A program made the position numbers and the translations under genes. Positions 63,938-64,000 of a stretch of DNA of 64,000 nt are shown piece by piece (position 1 is the first letter of the stretch; each line of letters opens with the position of its first letter). The DNA is from Marinobacterium ramblicola (GTDB lineage Bacteria > Pseudomonadota > Gammaproteobacteria > Pseudomonadales > Balneatricaceae): contig NZ_JAHREP010000006.1 of the NCBI RefSeq assembly GCF_019084545.1, positions 152,696 through 216,695 on the forward strand. The letters run 5' to 3'. Under the pieces are notes generated by a model that was not told where the DNA came from, ran no database searches, and was given only the letters and a program-made list of their open reading frames with translations.

Positions 63938-63985
63938 TGAGAAGTCCTCTTTTTCGCGGTTTGAGATGTCCCCTTTTTGTCGGTT
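63938..63985. repeat. Tandem 24-bp repeat at the window edge, possible IS end
   Basis: Two adjacent 24-base units, TGAGAAGTCCTCTTTTTCGC... and TGAGATGTCCCCTTTTTGTC..., both ending GGTT, match at about 20 of 24 positions. Multiple short repeats at a terminus are typical of IS21-family elements, but the transposase would lie outside this window, so the identity is a guess. Confidence 0.45.
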
Positions 63986-64000
63986 CGTTGACTGATTTAT

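Overview
The window looks like a chromosome segment of a free-living or facultatively associated gammaproteobacterium. This rests on the gene set (Edd/Eda, GntR/GntK, OpgG/OpgH/OpgC, DegQ, PurE/PurK, FadB-type complex) and on operators and a riboswitch of gammaproteobacterial style. I do not assign a genus. No rRNA, tRNA or CRISPR array was seen.

Left part (1-21 kb) is GC-rich and devoted to sugar sensing and the Entner-Doudoroff route. It opens with a three-part sensory system: periplasmic sugar-binding protein, hybrid sensor kinase and OmpR-type regulator. Next come a LacI-type regulator bracketed by an inverted 66-bp repeat, an outer-membrane porin with phased promoter repeats, and pgi plus a PfkB sugar kinase. 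A predicted gluconate module follows (gntR, gntK, three-gene TRAP transporter), then zwf-pgl-HAD phosphatase and edd-eda. Near-identical GntR-type operators sit at gntR, in front of the TRAP genes and in the edd promoter. Together these genes would turn glucose, fructose or gluconate into 6-phosphogluconate and then pyruvate plus glyceraldehyde 3-phosphate.

Middle part (21-38.5 kb) holds housekeeping genes: degQ, a ribosome-associated HPF-like gene, a manganese-riboswitch-controlled TMEM165/GDT1 exporter, purE-purK and the osmoregulated periplasmic glucan genes opgG-opgH with opgC. It also holds a broken AEC carrier remnant, a PhnA-like gene, an orphan nifX-like gene and a fadD-fadB-fadA-like operon. 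The thiolase of that operon has lost all three catalytic residues, and its FadB has lost one hydratase glutamate.

Right part (38.7-61 kb) begins with a 5'-truncated group II intron and a strong terminator. It then runs as one long minus-strand operon of 27 flagellar and flagellar-like genes (fliQ down to a sigma-28 gene) that is clearly more AT-rich than its flanks. It encodes export gate, ATPase complex, MS/P/L rings, rod, hook and hook-length control. In this window there is no flagellin, filament cap, hook-filament junction, stator or canonical FliG. The FliM-like protein is short and lacks the N-terminal CheY-binding motif. It may be a hook-basal-body secretion device or a diverged second flagellum. 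A divergent TPR/TPR/lipoprotein operon lies beyond it (61.3-63.8 kb), and tandem 24-bp repeats at the right edge suggest the start of another mobile element.
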